Source of the DNA: Parus major
Lineage: Eukaryota; Chordata; Aves; Passeriformes; Paridae
Assembly: GCF_001522545.3 (NCBI RefSeq)
Contig: NC_031776.1
Location: forward strand, 33,184,709 to 33,248,708
DNA length: 64,000 bases
Direction of reading: 5' to 3'
The translations under genes were made by a program, and so were the position numbers. The notes under the pieces are model-generated. The model was not told where the DNA came from and made no database searches. It saw only the letters and a program-made list of their open reading frames with translations. Shown here piece after piece: positions 52,059 to 63,751 of this stretch (the stretch's first letter is position 1; each line of letters begins with the position of its first letter).

Positions 52059-52260
52059 CGCGCCGCCCCCCGCACGCGCGCGCCGGAGGCGCGAAGCCGC
52101 CTGAGGGAAGCGGCCCTCAGCCCCTGGCCCCGTCCGCCTGGCGTGGGAACGCGGATGTTCTCGGGAATCTCAGCGCTTGTTTCGGCTTTTTTGTGTTTTT
52201 TATTTTTTAATTCGCAAAGGCGAGTGGGGCTGAGAGAGGAGGAGTGAGTTAGCAAAAAGA
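52059..52260 (-). promoter_or_regulatory. LRP1B: proximal promoter flank upstream of exon 1
   Basis: Immediately upstream of the gap on the gene's strand. The first 110 bases are CpG-rich and include a GC-box-like element at 52063-52071 (CCGCCCCCC on the plus strand, a GGGGGGCGG Sp1/KLF-type site on the gene strand). Composition falls abruptly to T-rich DNA after about 52190. I see no clear TATA box at a sensible distance, which suits a CpG-island promoter. Function is inferred from position. Confidence 0.45.
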
Positions 52261-52267
52261 AAAAGAA

Positions 52268-52293
52268 ATATATATATATATACATATATATAT
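52268..52293. repeat. AT-rich simple repeat upstream of the promoter
   Basis: A TA dinucleotide tract interrupted by one C (TATACATATA), flanked by A-rich runs. It marks the sharp edge between the GC-rich promoter and AT-rich flank. Confidence 0.93.
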
Positions 52294-52469
52294 GTTTAAA
52301 AAAGAAAAAAATAGAAATTAAACCCCACAAACCCTTTTGCCGTGTGAAGCTGCGGGGATGACCATGCGCTGCCTCTGGCAATGAGCGCCAAGTCGTCGTC
52401 CGAAACTGACCAGGTTAATTTTGGTTTCGGTTAACGATGCTCCACAGGATGATTGTGGTAAACACCAAC

Positions 52470-52552
52470 ACTTCCAACCCTCCGTCATGGACAGGGACAC
52501 CTTCCAGTAGACCAGGTGGCTCCAAGCCTTGGCCAACCTGTCCTTGAAAAGG
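52470..52552 (-). mobile_element. CR1 LINE 3'-end fragment, short
   Basis: Plus-strand order 'acttccaaccctccgtcatgg', 'acagggacaccttccagtag', 'accaggtggctccaagcc', 'ggccaacctgtccttgaa' is a minus-oriented CR1 tail lacking its terminal repeat. About 80 bp remain. It lies roughly 600 bp upstream of the exon 1 start codon. Confidence 0.88.
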
Positions 52553-55384
52553 GCTTTGTTTTTAAATAATTCACAGACAATGAAAGGAGGGGATCACGCT
52601 GCTTTAATAGCACAATGCCATCTCCAACTCAATCTAAGTGTTCTTCATTGTCTTGAGGTAAGTCTCAGTTCACAGTCGATACAGCCTGTTCAGACTTTAT
52701 GCGACTTTACATAGGAGTATTACCTTAAAATAGCCCCAAACCAAAACTAGTTTATCACATCTTCACGTTTTTTTTTTTTTTTATTTTTTTAAACAGACCC
52801 TTTAATAGGTGAAAGGTGGTAAAACTTCTATATCACCCTAAGATATTAGTTTTCTCCAAAGACAGCGAGGCTAATATTGATGGCTGAGACCTTCGCATTC
52901 CAAGGGTAATGCCTCAGCTCTTTCACCTTCCGTTTATATCCACAGCACAGAACCTAAATACCTTTTATATGAAGCACTACTGACAACAGGCTTCCAGGAC
53001 CAGACAGACCAAACAATGCAGAAGGATAGAAAAGTACACAACATAGTATGTCAAATATTTCATTATTTCTGTTGAGGGAAGTTCAGCTGCCCAAGAACTG
53101 AAGTTCCCAGTCTGGGTCCCAGAATCACCTCTGAGGTCAGGGACTGTCAGGACTCACAGAGGGTTGTAGGTTTCCTTGTTGACAGCAAAGAATTTACAGC
53201 CAAAGGGGAAAATACAGTTGGATCAAATTCTTCATTCATCTACTGCCTTTAAAGCCAGTGTAATTCCCCTACAGTCAATTAGTATTTATACAGCCATAAC
53301 TGAGCAGAATTATGGATCCCAGAGTAGAAAACCTTCGCTAATTCAGAAACAGATCTGAATAAGGATGAAAAAATCTGGCGGTGTCCGTGGTCTTGGAAAT
53401 CGGCTGCCTTTATAACCAAAATGAAGTCATGCTGAATGTCACACTGGAGCATCATTCCACCGGGTTTGCGGAAGAGATTGCTCTGTGTCCTGCCTCAAAC
53501 TCCCCAAACCACCTATACAGCTCTTAGGCGTTAATTGTGGCTTTATTTGAGCAACCTTTTGCATTTCAAATATAAAAATGTGCAAACACTGGAGTAAAGT
53601 GAGAAAAACGTGTGAAGGAAAACGAGGAAATTCCAATTTTAAGGAACTCCTCTTTAAATCAGTGACATTTCCCCCATGTCAGGACTGTCACATGGTATAA
53701 AGACACACACATTCACAGCAAACACACTTTCCCAGCATTCTCAGGATATGGAACTGTCTTTGCAAAATAATCTTCTTTCATCTTGCAACTTCTCGCATCT
53801 TCTGCAAAACTTTCAAGGTCTGCAGGGTTCTAAGTGTTGACACTTTTCCCCCCCCCAAACATTATCTGTTAATTGGTGTGCTGCCCTTTCGTGCCTCCTC
53901 ACAAAAGAACCTCAGCTAAAATCCTGCTTTTCAACCATCTAATTTGCTGCTTTCATTCTTATTCCATACTTATTTAACAACAGTCCTCACTACTCTCTGT
54001 GAATAATTTCCTTTAATGATACGGTACCATTTAATGCCCATTTGAAACATTAGCATTTATGAGAGACTTTGAAGAAGTGATTGATCTTGCTTTCAATACT
54101 GCTGATCACATATGCACATAAGCTTATTAAAATATTTTAATTATATTTATAATAAAGTCAATGGCCTCCTTGTTTATGGGACATAAATTGTTGATATGGA
54201 GTATGTGGTTAAGAATAACAACTAAAAACACAATTACTGATAAGTAATTATTTTTCAAATTGCCTAAAAAAGTAACTTGCTTTAAGATAACACTGCGAGG
54301 CAAGAATTTTCATAGAAGTTGGGTTTTTAAAATACAGGCTGTTGAACAAATAAAAGTTGACCTTTGATAAATCATTCCCCTCAGCCTCATTTCCATTAAA
54401 CATCAATTGCTATGAAGTGATGAAAGGATGGTGCATCTCTATATGGTGGAATGGGATGACCTCAACAGTACAGTAAAAATACAGATAAGTAACTGCAACT
54501 TTCATCTTTCCTTTCCACATTCAAAAAAAGGCTGCACCAAGAACTGTATGAAAATATTAATGTATATATTATATGAATAAACAAAATAACTTTTGCTGAA
54601 ATGACCATAATCCAAGGCAGTATCTATACATATATTATAATTCAGATGCTTCAAACCATCACCTGCTGTATGACAGGCTTTTAACTTCATACTTGAGAAA
54701 GAAAAGGGAATGGTGATTTTAGCTGGAAGCCCTTTCTGCATTTCCAGCCTCCCTCTTGCTGTTTGAATGGACACAGCTGTGTTCAGGTTTCTGTGTGCTG
54801 TCTGAATGTCGAGACACGTAGGACCAGTGGCAGGTACACAGCTCAGGAACCAGACTGGCTTGTCAAATATTTATTGAAGTCTTCACTCAGTCCCATTTGA
54901 AAAAAAAAAAACATTAGCACTGGAGAGTTACACAGAGAGCAGATACAGTGGAGAGCTACAGAAAGGAGTCAAGGGAATCTCTTTTCCTTATAACAGCCAA
55001 AAAAAGGAAGTTAATTGCTTAGGAGACTAGACTGAAGTACTTGTCAGAAGTAAATTCAAAGTTAAAACTGCTGTTCGAGATCTGTTCGCACCTACTGTAC
55101 TTTATAACTTCTTCCTCGTAATCAGAATTATTAACACTGACAAGTTAAATAAATTAATTCATCAAGCTATAGAATATTATGAAATCTCTTATTGAGATGA
55201 ATTAAACAAAATAGAACCAATCATTCATACTTGCAGGTATAATACAACACAGGAATATTAATTATCACCAAAAGGTAATTCTGACATTAGTCACTATGAA
55301 ACCGCCTGGACTGCATCACTGAAACTTGGGTTGTGCTCTTGTTTATGGTGTACCAGCCATGGCCTTTGAGTGGCTGTTTAGGTA

Positions 55385-55595
55385 GGCAGGGATGGTGGCA
55401 CCAGTGGCTCCCCCAGTGCCTGACGTGGCAGGGGCAGTGGGGACCAAAGTTGCTGGCTGGTGTACAGCCCTTTGCAGAGCATCACAGTGCCTGGCCTGGT
55501 TGCTAGGGGATGGTGCTGGCAGCCAGTCCAAAGGCGGTCGGGTGCCCTGCCCTGTCCCACCACACAGAGAAAAGTTGCCAGGCAGCAGCTGACAC
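55385..55595. promoter_or_regulatory. GC-rich block about 3.5 kb upstream of exon 1
   Basis: Roughly 210 bases of GC-rich sequence in AT-rich surroundings. It includes GTTGCTAGGGG near 55500 and GTTGCCAGG near 55575, which resemble RFX X-box half-sites. The minus-strand ORFs (for example 55343-55705) carry no recognisable domain. It could be an enhancer or an unidentified repeat. Confidence 0.25.
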
Positions 55596-56577
55596 AGGAG
55601 CAGAAAGAAGGCAGAAAGTATTTGAGAGGATAAGGAAGGGAAGAAAGACCAAAGATTAAAAACAGAACAAAAAAACCCACCCTGTCTGAATTCAGGGGGT
55701 TGCATTACACGCTGTCCCTGCTAGAGAAAACATCCCTGAAGGAATTTTTCATTACTGCAGTGCAACGTTGGTTTCATTATTAAAGACTTTCTGAATGTGC
55801 ATCTCCAACAGCTGCAGGAAAAGTTCTCCATGTGTGAGCTGTAATGTGGATATTTGCATACCAAGTGTCACGGATGGAAATTGCTGCCTGGCATTCCAGA
55901 TTTGGTGTGGCTTTAATACATAAATTGGGAGGTATTAAAACCCACATAAAAACAGATCAGTGTGAAGACCCTGTCTCAAAAGTGCAACAATAAATGGGAC
56001 ACAAAGCAAAACGCAAAGTCCTAAACCTGGAAACCATGACCTTAATCTGCACTAAACTCCATCTTCCAGCTATTGTAAAGAAATTCTGATTTTTATTTTA
56101 CATTTTCTTGCAAAACACTTGAGAAGTGGTGCTGGCCCACACCAGGGGAAATGCAATGAACTGATGCAACTCTTCTAAAGGGCAGCTCAATGCCAGCTTG
56201 TGGTAGGCAGACATCTGCTCAGGACAAGTGACATTTTGCAGTTAACTGGACATGCTTAGCGAAGGCATAAATGGGAAATCTTAATGCTGATTGCAAGGTT
56301 TGCTTCTCGTAAAAATAGCCTCATAAAAGTTATTAGAACAGAAAATAACTCATCACCTTTCGAAGTCTGTTTAAAGGACAATTTTGAGACACACACGAAA
56401 AAGCCCATTTCTTTCAAAAGAAACTTCCAAATCATTCTATTACCCAATAAATTAAGATGTTTACATAAAACAAGCCAAGTTCCTTACCCACCATCCTGCT
56501 GTACTCAGAGCTGCTGCAACCACATGCATGGAGAGGTGAAATTTATTTCCAATGATTGGAGTAGAAACTCCTTGTCC

Positions 56578-56596
56578 AAAAAAAAAAAAAAAAAAT
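56578..56596. repeat. A19 homopolymer
   Basis: Nineteen consecutive A. I see no gene-like sequence upstream of it that would mark a processed pseudogene. Confidence 0.95.
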
Positions 56597-59004
56597 TGTT
56601 TACAATCAGTTCTCAAAAATAGCAAGAAAACTAGAAAAAAGAGAAAAATATCTGGTTCCATCTGTTTGAAACTCCCATGGTAAAATCTGTGACCAGACCA
56701 AGTGGCTTATTAGCTAGTTTAAAGTATTTCCTTCACCAGTTTATCCCAAAATAAATATATTCCATAGCTCCGAGTAACACAATAGAATTACCTTTGTTTA
56801 ATAAATGTGATTTTCTGAGATGGTGGACAAAGTTCATCTCCCAAATACCCATGAACATGTGCTAAATCATGAATTTGTCATCTTTAGTCCTGAAGGCCCA
56901 GTTACTGAAATTGTTGAGATTTGGGCAATTAAGTGCATCTCCAGTAGGATCAAGGGGTAGCAGAGACAACCAGTCCTACCATTAGTAATTTAGGATTAAC
57001 TCCATAGTTTATGGCATTCACACAACACCTATTAAAAACCCACATGAAAACTGCCAAAGGAGAGAACTTTTATTTTTCTTTCATTTTTTAATTAGATCTT
57101 AATGCAACCTATTTATGAAATTTTCAATTTCATCATGCAAGTGTTGTGAGGTAAAGTGTACAGCTTTATCTACCTATTTTCCTAAACATGACATCAGGAA
57201 TAACCTAGTAGGATCTTTCTCAGTGATAGCAAATGATTAAAATAATAATAATGCATAATGCATAATGTCATTGACAGGAGTCATTATCCATTTCCACAAT
57301 CTCCTATTATGTTCCCATATCTTACTGCTCTCAAGGATCATATATTTGCAATTTGCCAGAAGCACAGAAGGAATATCTGAAAAACAAGGGCTTTTTTTTA
57401 AGACTTATACCTGGTGGCACTGAAATTGGAGAAACTTGTGCTGTAAATGGATGCTATTTGACAAATATCAATTGTGTATTCCCAGTCATGTAGCATAAGA
57501 AGTAAATGGGATATACCACAGAAACAGGGGTGCCACTCTTGACAAACCTGGGTGGGGAGCTCATGGTTGTTTGGTAAGCCCTGGAAATGCATAACCATTT
57601 CTCCTTGTGCGATAAAACCAATCATAGTAAGTGTATTTATTATTAAAAAATTACAGTTGCCATTCTCTGTTGTACAAAGGCTCTTCATGACAAAATTATC
57701 CCAGCTTGAAGCAAAACAGTGATGACGCTTCACATTTGTATTTTAAGTGATTTTCCTAAGGGAAGAGCCCTCCCTTTCCACTCCAAACGTACCTCCACAA
57801 TACTCAATTCAGCAACCCTATAAACTCCTAACATTTTCCCTTCCTGATAAACGTTAGTCTTGCGTTACTGAAGGAGCTTGTATGAACGCTCTCCTTCTGG
57901 CACAATATTTTCCTACAGAGAAGCAGAATTTTACTATTTGGATGAGGTTTAGCCCTGTGGCTGGTGGTGCATCATCCCAGGCTCTGTCCCACCCCTACTG
58001 CAGCAGCATCAGCACTGCCTGGCCAGGCACGAGAGCTTCTGTGCTGAACTGTTTACTACCCAAACTTCCTTTAACTTGCCCTCTAGGAGAAATTAGTGGC
58101 ATTTACCAGTCTGAGATGTTTGGAAAATTATCCTGCTGACAGCTATTATATTCACTTTATACTCCCTTCTTCCAGAATGTATCAGAATGAAAACTTATGA
58201 GTCTGCACCGCAGCGTTTCAAGGGCTAAATGAGCCTCCCCCCAACTACAAAGCAAATTATTGTGCGATGGCAGCCAGGTGCCATAGCAGGGTTTTCATTC
58301 TGGTTTTGGGCTAAATCTGATTAATCATAAAACAGATCAAATAAAAGAACATCTGGTACAAGATTTTTGCCATCAGATAAAGGCTTTACGGTGGTGGTCC
58401 AAATGACTGCTGTGGCAAACAGCCACCACTACAACAGTAGGCAAAAAAATAATAATAAAAAAGAAAAATCAAAACATTTTGCATAAATAATTGTTTCACT
58501 CCATAAAGCCAAGAGCAGAGTATGCAAATGTCATTAAAGCTTAAAACAATCCCAAAAACTCGGTAGGCGAATAATAATTGTCTCTACTATTGAAACATCA
58601 TGTACAAGGTACCTTGTTTAGAATTTAAAAATGCAGACAAGCTCCACAGTCTGCACGATGCTCTTACGCTTTTAGCATAATCAGGCTCTGAATGTCATTT
58701 AAATGCACCTTTTAATATCATTTTGTCTTTCAGCGGGGAATTGTAAGGCTGAGACAAAAAACGGTTTAGTTTATTTCCCTCACTTTTATTCTTTTTATAA
58801 AAGGTAATGTGAAAATGTGCTCCAGGCTCTGCCCCATCCCGGCGCGGACGAGCTGAGAAGTTTGGAAGGAGCGGGATCTGTTTGCAGTCCTTGAGTGCCC
58901 CCCATAGGCTACTGCTCAAATCATCGCTTTAAACTAGGCTCAAACCCAAAAATCTTTCCATTTGGAGGGAAAAGGAGCCCAAAATCTTAAAATCGAAGTG
59001 GTCT

Positions 59005-59022
59005 CCCCTCCCCGACCCCCCC
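59005..59022 (-). other. G-quadruplex-capable tract
   Basis: Plus strand CCCC-T-CCCC-GA-CCCCCCC. On the minus strand this gives G7-TC-G4-A-G4, which satisfies the four-run G3+ rule with loops of 1, 2 and 1 bases. It lies about 7 kb upstream of exon 1, close to a CpG-containing patch (58838-58860). Confidence 0.6.
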
Positions 59023-61074
59023 AGTAAAATTATATATCACAAAAGAAAATTACAGTGGTTTACATAACTGTTGAGCCAGTCACTATTTGCACTGTATTTT
59101 ATTTTTTGAGTAGTCTGTGTTTAGTAGGGTTAAGGCTTCAGATAATTATAAATATAATTTATTTCAATGTGACCATTCAAATTGAAAAACATCAATAGAT
59201 ATAGCATATTTTAAGAAGCATAATAGTTACTTTGCCAACAGAATTAACAATGAATTCAAATTTTTATGAGAATAAAAAGCATGCTGTAACTTGAAATCAT
59301 CTAGTTCTCAAAATAATTGATACAAATTCATAAGTTCTATTAGAAAATTAAAAAAAATACCAACTAACAATCTAATTGTGACAAATACTTTAAAAGTAGA
59401 ACTCTTAAACTTATGTAAATATTCTCTTTTTTTTATAATTTACACTAAAATATGTTGTCTTTTGATCTGTGGTTGATGTTAAAGTTAACCTCATGCTTTG
59501 TAGTTAAAAAAACTTCACACATGACCTTGGCAGGGTCAGGCACCTCCTTGTCATATACCTACACACCTTTGGAGCAGCTCATGTCTGCACAAATGCACTT
59601 AAGGAGCATGAAGAAGGGAAGTGATAGAAGAGACAAAGGAAACTATTGAGAGAAAAAATAAATAAAATTAACTGGGATATAAAAAAAAAAAGTTCAATGG
59701 ATGCAGTCATTGAATATGTTAGAAGGTGTTTCAGAATGGACTATAAACCCTCTGAGGGGTTAATTCCCCCAGGCTTATTTGGCTAATACTGTTAGGGAAT
59801 CACAGAGTTTTCTCTCATCTCTGTAGATGGAATAACAATGAAACACAGAAATTGCTACATGAAGGAGAGGGAGAGCTGAAAATTAGAAACAACTGTGAAC
59901 GATGCAGAGGGAAACTCCAAATTCAACTTTTAAACAAAGATCACATTTATTTATCCCTTCCTTGTAACAGAAGCACATAGATCTGCTACCAATGTAAGTG
60001 CACAAATCAGAATTACACAGCTCTGTACACTGAATTTAATCCCTGACCTAAATCTGCAGAGTAACCATTCCCATGGGATGACTTTGACTCTCCTGGGTGT
60101 GAAGTCCAGCTCATTTGCTGTTGCCTTTCTTTCACAGGAGAGGCTTTAGCTCACGTGTACATGGCTGATGCAGTGGGACACTCAGCAGCCTCTTTCTCCT
60201 CCCAGGCTCTGCAGTGCACACTGAGTAGGTCTGAAATTAGTTTTGTTATACAAGTTGTTAGACAGATCTTGACTGATAATAGTTTTACAGTCTCTGCTTG
60301 AGCTTTTAGGAGGATTTATCTTGAAAAATATGATTCTGATTCAAAATGCTGATTTTCTCCCATTCTCTCTCTCTGTCTCCTCTAAAGGATGGGCATCCCC
60401 CTCCTCTGGGCAGAACAAATTCTGACAGTTCTTTACCCAGAATGAGGATACAGGTAGTGCTGGTAGGGGAAAAAGAGAAGAGCAGAGAGACCCAAGACCT
60501 TTCTGCTGAACCAACTCTGTTTTGGTGATCCTGGTTAAGGTGGGAACTCACTTCAATAACCTGAGCAGCTCTTTCATGGCTGTGTGCTACCTGCCCATCT
60601 AAAGGGGGAGCAGAGCAAGCTGTGCACTCATGCAGAAATGAAAGGGCACTGGAAATGAGTTAATATCCAATGACAGTTACATGTGCAAAAAACTTCAAGG
60701 GCTTCAACACTTTTGTTCAATACAGTCACAGCAGCAAAAGAGAGCAGATGATGTCAAAACACACGTGGATATCTGTGGGTGTGGGGGACCTGGCCTGAGG
60801 GACTGAGGCCTCACTTTCAGCTCTAATCACGAGGATATGAACATGGACCTGCTCTTCTCCCATCCTTTTCCCTTTATGGCAACATAGTTCTCTGCACATG
60901 TAGAAAAATGGTGCTCAGCTCCTCCACGCAAGAGGGACAGTTCAGTATCTGCCTGTTCCTTTTCAAAAGGCTTTCAAGGATTCTGTCATATAAGTCTGAA
61001 AGGAAAATTGTAGCAAGATGAAATTCCTTCATGGATAAATATCTAAGTGACTAGAAACAAAGGGTAGCAGTAAA

Positions 61075-61080
<6 letters not shown>

Positions 61081-61130
<50 letters not shown>
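61081..61130. repeat. (ATT)n microsatellite, about 17 units
   Basis: Fifty bases of uninterrupted ATT trinucleotide. Its complement gives the poly-Asn end of the minus-strand open frame at 61075-61383, which is not a gene. Likely length-polymorphic. Confidence 0.98.
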
Positions 61131-61478
61131 CAGTGGGGAAAGTGGAAGTCACTCCAGGAGTCCCCAAGGATATTTCTGCAGCATCACATGCAAGCACCAA
61201 GAAGACAACTCTTACATTGGGGTTTACACTTTGCCCTAATACATGCTGAAGCCTTGCATAAACCAGTAACCTGGTCCACTTCCTCTGAATGGGAATGCAG
61301 GGGATTGAAGAGTGAGGAAATGATACAGGGAGCAAGAAAACACAGAAAGGGAAACCCAAGAAATGAGCAGAAGAGAAAGTCACTGGCAGCTGGGCCAGTT
61401 GGGAATACTGGTCCTAAGGGAAACATTCTCCAGCTGATCTTAAAAGCTTATTCAAATAAACAAAAGAAAACAAAATTT

Positions 61479-61502
61479 AAAAACAAAAACAAAAACAAAA
61501 AC
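61479..61502. repeat. (CAAAAA)n simple repeat
   Basis: About four tandem CAAAAA units in A-rich sequence. Confidence 0.93.
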
Positions 61503-61538
61503 CAGGCAGAAATGGAAATTAATTATCTGATGGAAAGA

Positions 61539-61568
61539 GTTAAATAGACATTGGTTAAATAGACATTG
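61539..61568. repeat. perfect 15-bp tandem duplication
   Basis: GTTAAATAGACATTG occurs twice back to back (61539-61553 and 61554-61568) without mismatch. Confidence 0.97.
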
Positions 61569-61943
61569 GTCCACCAGAGGATTATTGAATTAAGTGGTCC
61601 TGCAGCTGTCAAAATTAGACCTTATTTACCTCTTTTCTGTCTTTCTTTGCAGCAGAATACATCCCAAAGCTGGCACATGGCCAATACTTTAAGATGATGA
61701 AAGTAAACTTAAACTAGAAGATTCCTCCCATTAACTTATTCTGAACACTGTATTCAAGGGGTACAAGTGTCTGCAAAAAAAACCCAGAACAAACAAACAA
61801 AAAACCCAGACACAAGGTATTTATGTCTTTTCTCAAAGTAAACAAAAGTATCTCTGCAAACACATAAACTAGGAAGGGCAAAACCATTTAACAAGCTCTC
61901 ATATTAAACATACTTTGATAGAAATCTTAATTCCTTCTTTCTG

Positions 61944-61959
61944 AAAAAAAAAAAAAAAA
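61944..61959. repeat. A16 homopolymer
   Basis: Sixteen consecutive A in AT-rich DNA with no adjoining gene-like sequence. Confidence 0.95.
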
Positions 61960-63733
61960 TTCTACAAGGATAATGCTGTAGCAGGACAAGTGGCCAGGAT
62001 TATTTGAAATGAAGGCAGGACGATCTTGTAGTGCCCTATGGCAATCCATCTGGGGAAGATTTCAAAAATATCCAACACTTACTTTAATATAGTCTGTCCC
62101 AAAGGCAAAACTATTTGCTTTTCACAAGGATTTTTATGAGCTACATCTTAAAAGTAATCACGGGCAGAGATAATTTATTGTTAGCCAGGGAGGATATTGA
62201 AAGGCAGGGGAGCTATTAATCATCTATGCAGATATGGGTGAGATGCTGGCCCTATGGAAGTCAATAGTAAAATTCCCATTGACATCTGTGAAGCTGGGCT
62301 ATTACTCTCTGTGCTGGAGGTTTAAGTGTTTGCTCTGTCTATTAGGTCAAGTTTCTCTTTTACATAATTTTCTGATTTACACAGAGTTACGCCAAGGTTT
62401 GACCAAGGGAATATCTCCAGTTTGCTGAAATTAATGTTTTTCTGCAGGAGGACTGCTTCAATACTTCTAATAGGAATTGTTTCTGTATTACAAGGTGCAG
62501 GCATGATGTAAAATCTGAGTGTAGAGGTATGGTCAGTCTTTGTGCAGAATTGTGAGGAGGGTGTGGCTGAGATCATGTTGAGTAAGACAGAGTCACACTC
62601 TCTTCTACTGATGTTTAATTTTGCTTTCCTAGGGAGAAGTTCACAATGGAGCTGTCAACAGCAAGTCAAATAAATAATTCCAGGAATATCCACACTCAAA
62701 ATGCTTTCATACAATTACCAGTGTCCTTCAGAATAATCCATGCCTTTCATGAAAGGTGGCGATATGAGCCCCAAGAGTTAATTCTGCATAAAAAAGAAAA
62801 AAAAATCCAGAAAAAATGCATTTCTTTGAGCAAAGCTCTTCCCTTTTCTGTTGGAGAGGGTGTCATGTTTTATAGCAGATCACTTGGTGACATTGTGCCT
62901 CTTAGATGTCATTATCAACACACTCTCACTCCTGTCCAGTATTTAGATTCTTTGTAAAATGTGTTGCTGATGCTTCATAAAGCTCCATCTCCTCTGTAGC
63001 CATAAAGGATGTGATCAAATTATTTTTACCTGCTTGTAGACAAAGTGCTCTAGAGGCATCATTTTTAGTCTCAGCCCATGGGAACAGAAGTGATTAAACA
63101 ATTGCTGTTTAAAAATAGCATCACACATCACCAGCAGTCCATCGTGGAGTCAGCTGTAAACCAGCAGCAGCAGAAATGTTTGTTTTCACCCTCTTCTGGG
63201 CTGTCATGGCAGACAAAATATTCTCTTTCTCCAAATTGATTTGTTCTGAAAGCCCAAGTATATTTGTTTTCCTGAGCAAATCCTTATGATTAATAATAGT
63301 AGTGAGAGTTATTCTGTGTGCTTTATTTTAATGACTAAAACCCAAAACACAAGAAGGTTTGTGTTCAAACAAGGCTGGAACAAAATTCATTGAGATATTT
63401 TTGCTTTTCATGTGTCTTTTGTTTGGTGTTCAGGATTCAAATCTGTAGCACCATACTCTAAATCCCTATATGGGAAAATCAGGGTCAGGCCCCAGTGATG
63501 GATTAAATCTCACTATCCAGAATATTTGAAACTGCTGTTTTGTTCAGAAGCACGGGGCTGATAAAAGGGATGATAGCCTTATCTATATATTTGTTTTCAT
63601 GTATATTCAAAACAGGCTGAAAAGCCTGGTCTCTCTTAATTAAATCATGAATAAATATGAGATTTCCTCTTGTTAAAGCCCAGCCTGCTGCCCAAGCTCA
63701 GACTTTCCACACCATGCAGAGTTGGATCACGCA

Positions 63734-63751
63734 GGTTCAGCTGGCTGAACC
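63734..63751. repeat. 18-bp inverted repeat, 8-bp arms
   Basis: GGTTCAGC and GCTGAACC pair perfectly around TG. AGGTTCA facing TGAACC resembles inverted nuclear-receptor half-sites. Confidence 0.93.

Larger units (their letters stand above)
50795..52165 (-). promoter_or_regulatory. LRP1B: CpG island spanning promoter, exon 1 and start of intron 1
   Basis: CpG dinucleotides are frequent from about 50.8 kb to 52.16 kb while most of the rest of the window is AT-rich and CpG-poor. The island contains the first exon, the minisatellite and the gap. Such islands mark vertebrate promoters active in the germ line or early embryo. Boundaries are by eye; a CpG shore with scattered CpGs extends left to about 50.44 kb. 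Confidence 0.85.

Noticed and set aside
51062..52381. Minus-strand open frame of 439 codons including the exon 1 signal peptide
   Set aside because: It runs through the N gap, a strong splice donor and the minisatellite. Only the 82 bases from 51853 to 51772 are credible coding sequence.
56578..56596. Poly-A run as the tail of a processed pseudogene or SINE
   Set aside because: The upstream sequence shows no gene-like or SINE-like structure and no clear target-site duplication; treated as a simple homopolymer.
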